In this document: positions 61,797-64,000 of the stretch, piece by piece | Position numbering within the stretch: position 1 is the first letter of the stretch | Layout of the letters: every line of letters begins with the position of its first letter | Assembly (NCBI RefSeq): GCF_001663815.1 | Contig: NZ_CP016027.1 | Coordinates: 186,001 to 250,000, forward strand | Direction: 5' to 3' | DNA length: 64,000 bases | From: Halothiobacillus diazotrophicus | GTDB taxonomy: Bacteria > Pseudomonadota > Gammaproteobacteria > Halothiobacillales > Halothiobacillaceae | The notes under the pieces: generated by a model | The model's input: the letters and a program-made list of their open reading frames with translations, nothing else | Database searches by the model: none | What the model was told of the DNA's origin: nothing | Made by a program: the position numbers and the translations under genes

Positions 61797-62546
61797 TCAG
61801 AGGGTGAAATGCTGTCCGAGATACACCGCACGGACTTGCTCGTTGGCGAGAATCGCCTGGGGCGTGCCTTCGGCCAGGATCTGCCCATCGGAAACGATAT
61901 AGGCACGCTCGCAGACGCCGAGGGTCTCGCGGACGTTGTGATCCGTGATCAAAACGGCGATGCCGCGCTCGCTCAGATGCGTGACGATCCGCTGGATGTC
62001 GATGACGGATATCGGGTCGACGCCAGCGAACGGTTCGTCCAGCAGAATGACGCTGGGGTTAGCGGCCAGTGCCCGAGCAATTTCAACCCGCCGACGTTCG
62101 CCCCCGGAAAGGGCCTGCCCGAGATTGCGACGGATGGAGCGGATATGCAGTTCGCCCAGCAGGCTTTCCAGTGTCGTCTGTCGTTGAACTGGGCTGAGAT
62201 CGCGCCTCAGCTCTAGCACGCCCATGATGTTCTGCTCGACGGTGAGCTTGCGGAACACCGATGCCTCCTGCGGGAGGTAGCCGAGTCCCAGGTGGGCTCT
62301 TTCGTCCACCGGCAGCAGGGTGATGTCCTGCCCGTTCAACCAGATCTGCCCCTGATCGGCGGCAACGAGGCCGACGATCATGTAGAAACTGGTCGTCTTG
62401 CCGGCGCCGTTCGGCCCGAGAAGGCCGACGACTTCCCCCGCCTGCACTTCCAGCGAGACGCCTTGGACGACGGCACGCGCGCCGTAGTGCTTGACGAGGG
62501 ACTCCACGAACAATACGGGTGGCTGCTTCATGTTCTGGTCTTGCAT
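61797..62546 (-). CDS. lptB: LPS export ABC ATPase LptB
   Basis: 249 aa. Walker A GPNGAGKT at 44-51, signature LSGGERRR and Walker [14 protein letters not shown]. Powers LPS transport with LptFG, which are encoded elsewhere. Its start overlaps the lptA stop by one base (TAATG). Confidence 0.96.
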   Translation of the reverse strand: MQDQNMKQPPVLFVESLVKHYGARAVVQGVSLEVQAGEVVGLLGPNGAGKTTSFYMIVGLVAADQGQIWLNGQDITLLPVDERAHLGLGYLPQEASVFRKLTVEQNIMGVLELRRDLSPVQRQTTLESLLGELHIRSIRRNLGQALSGGERRRVEIARALAANPSVILLDEPFAGVDPISVIDIQRIVTHLSERGIAVLITDHNVRETLGVCERAYIVSDGQILAEGTPQAILANEQVRAVYLGQHFTL

Positions 62547-63157
62547 TACGGTTTGACGGATTGCGTCGAGGTATTTCCGGATGGTGTGTCATCCGTGGAT
62601 GACGGGTTTTCCTTCTTGTTCCGCGGCTGGATGGTGACATGCACGCGGCCACCGTTATCGGGGCCTCCGGCCTGAACGACTTCATCCTTCATGTTGTAGG
62701 TGATGCGCTGGGCGGCGAGACGATCGCCCTGACGGTTCAGTTGGGCATTTCCGGTCAGGACGATTTTCTGTTCGGTCGCCAGGTAGGTGGCGTGGGTGGC
62801 GGAACCCTTCACCAGCTGGTTTTTTTCATCCAGTTCCTGAAAGGTGGCGGGCTTCCCGTCCAGTTCGGCGCGAACCAGTTGACCGTTCTTGACGTACAGC
62901 GTGGCCTTGTCGCCGGTGGCATGCAGGCTACCCTGATCGATGACGACCTGACCGGTATAGACGCTGGTGCCATTCTTGTAGTCGGTGATTTTTTCGTTGG
63001 CCGACACCTCGATCGGCTTGCTCCGGTCGGCCTTGGCGGCAAACGCGTTCGGGCTTGCCAGTGCCAGGGCTGCCAGCGTCAGGGCGATCAGCGACGTCCC
63101 CGTTCGTGATGTCGGGTACTCCTGCAGTGCGGGCGTGTGGAATGGGTTCTGTATCAT
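62546..63157 (-). CDS. lptA: LPS transport periplasmic protein LptA
   Basis: 203 aa with signal peptide ([20 protein letters not shown]). An OstA-like beta-jellyroll ([37 protein letters not shown]) forms the periplasmic bridge for LPS. A Lys/Asn/Ser/Thr-rich tail of about 30 residues follows. Overlaps lptC by 4 bp. Confidence 0.93.
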   Translation of the reverse strand: MIQNPFHTPALQEYPTSRTGTSLIALTLAALALASPNAFAAKADRSKPIEVSANEKITDYKNGTSVYTGQVVIDQGSLHATGDKATLYVKNGQLVRAELDGKPATFQELDEKNQLVKGSATHATYLATEQKIVLTGNAQLNRQGDRLAAQRITYNMKDEVVQAGGPDNGGRVHVTIQPRNKKENPSSTDDTPSGNTSTQSVKP

Positions 63158-63825
63158 GGCTGCGCTCCGAGGGCGGTCTGGTCCTGGGAAGAAGGGGAAT
63201 CGTCTGGTTGACGTGTCGCGGGGGTTGGTGTCTGTACTGTTGCGGCGGGACGATAGCTGTCCTGAACTTGGGACTGTTCGAGTCGCTGTTCCCGGTAGTT
63301 CAGACGGAAGCTTGTGGCGTCGCTGGACCAGACCGGGTTGCCCTGGTCATCGAGTTCCGCGAACCGGCTCTTGTCGTCACTGCGTGCGGTGTCCGTTCTG
63401 GGCGAGATGTCGAGCGTCTCGCTGCGGAAACGGAGTGGACCCTGCCGATTGTACGCGGCGCGTTGCCCGATTACCCCGCCGCTCAAGCGGATGTCGGTCA
63501 GCGCCTCGTCGGCCGTGCCGATCGGTGCGGCGAGTCGCCATGGCGGCCCGGCGTGCTGGCGGTCCGAGACGATGAGTTCGGGGGCTGACATCGCATACCC
63601 ACGATCGCCCGTATCGTGCTGTACGGTTTTGCCATGGAGCGTCCACTGGAGCTGGCCGGATGCCCCGAACTGTCTGGCGACAAATCCGGTGAAACGCTGG
63701 TCGGTTTCTGCTGCATGTCCTGTTTGCGGGCCCGCATGTTCCAGATTGTTGCGCCAAAGCAGGAACCCGAGCACCACGAACAGCAGTGTCGCGAGCGTGA
63801 TCTGACTGATGACGTTCTGGGGCAC
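63154..63825 (-). CDS. lptC: LPS export system protein LptC
   Basis: 223 aa with one N-terminal membrane helix (about 6-24) and a jellyroll domain (RFTGFVARQFGASGQLQWTLHG, SAPELIVSDRQ). It hands LPS from LptBFG to LptA. A Thr/Pro/Gln-rich tail of about 30 residues is unusual. It starts 14 bp after the kdsC stop. Confidence 0.9.
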   Translation of the reverse strand: MPQNVISQITLATLLFVVLGFLLWRNNLEHAGPQTGHAAETDQRFTGFVARQFGASGQLQWTLHGKTVQHDTGDRGYAMSAPELIVSDRQHAGPPWRLAAPIGTADEALTDIRLSGGVIGQRAAYNRQGPLRFRSETLDISPRTDTARSDDKSRFAELDDQGNPVWSSDATSFRLNYREQRLEQSQVQDSYRPAATVQTPTPATRQPDDSPSSQDQTALGAQP

Positions 63826-63839
63826 GGTTGACGTCGTTC

Positions 63840-64000
63840 CTACTGATGATCGGCGATGACGGTCGACCAGGCGTCGCGGGCATCGATAAGTAGATCGATG
63901 AACTCGCGGACGGCACCCTGTCCACCGCCCAGGGTCGTCACCCAGTCCACCCGGGCGCGGATGGCGGCGGGCGCATCGGCCACGGTTGCGGAAACACCGG
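63840..64000 (-). CDS. kdsC: KdsC, Kdo-8-phosphate phosphatase (C-terminal part)
   Basis: About 52 codons before the stop at 63840-63842; the rest is outside the window. The readable residues GVSATVADAP, RVDWVTTLGGGQGAVREFID and the ending IADHQ match the KdsC C-terminus (HAD family). Position directly upstream of lptC is the usual one. Confidence 0.88.
   Translation of the reverse strand, partial: GVSATVADAPAAIRARVDWVTTLGGGQGAVREFIDLLIDARDAWSTVIADHQ

Overview
The window is GC-rich chromosomal DNA from a Gram-negative proteobacterium. Lpt lipopolysaccharide export genes, TonB/ExbBD and two TonB-dependent receptors show an outer membrane. The block rpoN-hpf-ptsN-hprK-rapZ-EIIA-ptsH next to lptCAB-kdsC is typical of proteobacteria that carry a regulatory PTS. 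A tsdB-tsdA thiosulfate dehydrogenase pair and a SoxW-like thioredoxin suggest a sulfur-oxidising gammaproteobacterium, possibly of the Halothiobacillus type. That taxonomic guess is weak.

Layout. (1) 1-6.4 kb: purine and allantoin catabolism. It holds the end of an ABC nucleoside permease, a RutR-like regulator, puuE, allantoicase and ureidoglycolate lyase on the + strand, and adenine deaminase plus a BMP-family binding protein on the - strand. (2) 7-25.2 kb: the most unusual part, a large periplasmic purine-nucleoside scavenging locus. It has exbB-exbD, a TonB-dependent receptor, five secreted NUP-family proteins, two secreted PNP/MTAN-fold proteins, a secreted adenosine deaminase, a secreted cupin protein with an ExbD-like tail, and a convergent exbB-exbD-tonB-8-oxoguanine deaminase operon. 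The two exbBD copies are a near-perfect 1,363-bp inverted repeat (8253-9615 and 24072-25434) that brackets the locus. (3) 25.7-31.6 kb: a WYL-domain regulator divergent from a small unknown gene, then a second TonB receptor with PhoD and RNase T2, probably for RNA and phosphoester scavenging. (4) 31.7-51.4 kb: SbcCD-like nuclease pair, alcohol dehydrogenase, PAS chemoreceptor with a sigma-28 type promoter, fdhD, moeA, a diguanylate cyclase with a PilZ protein, mnmC, slyD, galU, wrbA, two thioredoxin-like proteins, and a TolC/adaptor pair without a pump. (5) 51.4-64 kb: an unknown toroid-like protein, a PCMT-erythromycin esterase fusion, tsdBA, and the PTS/rpoN/lpt/kdsC block.

How the parts may fit together (inference): RNase T2 and PhoD release nucleosides from RNA or nucleotides. 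The TonB receptors bring purine compounds into the periplasm. Periplasmic deaminase and phosphorylase/nucleosidase-like proteins convert nucleosides to bases. The BMP/ABC system imports products. Cytoplasmic adenine and 8-oxoguanine deaminases and the allantoin branch (PuuE, Alc, AllA) then degrade purines to glyoxylate and urea or ammonia. Xanthine dehydrogenase and the urate-to-allantoin steps are not in the window. No tRNA, rRNA, CRISPR array, transposase or integrase was seen.
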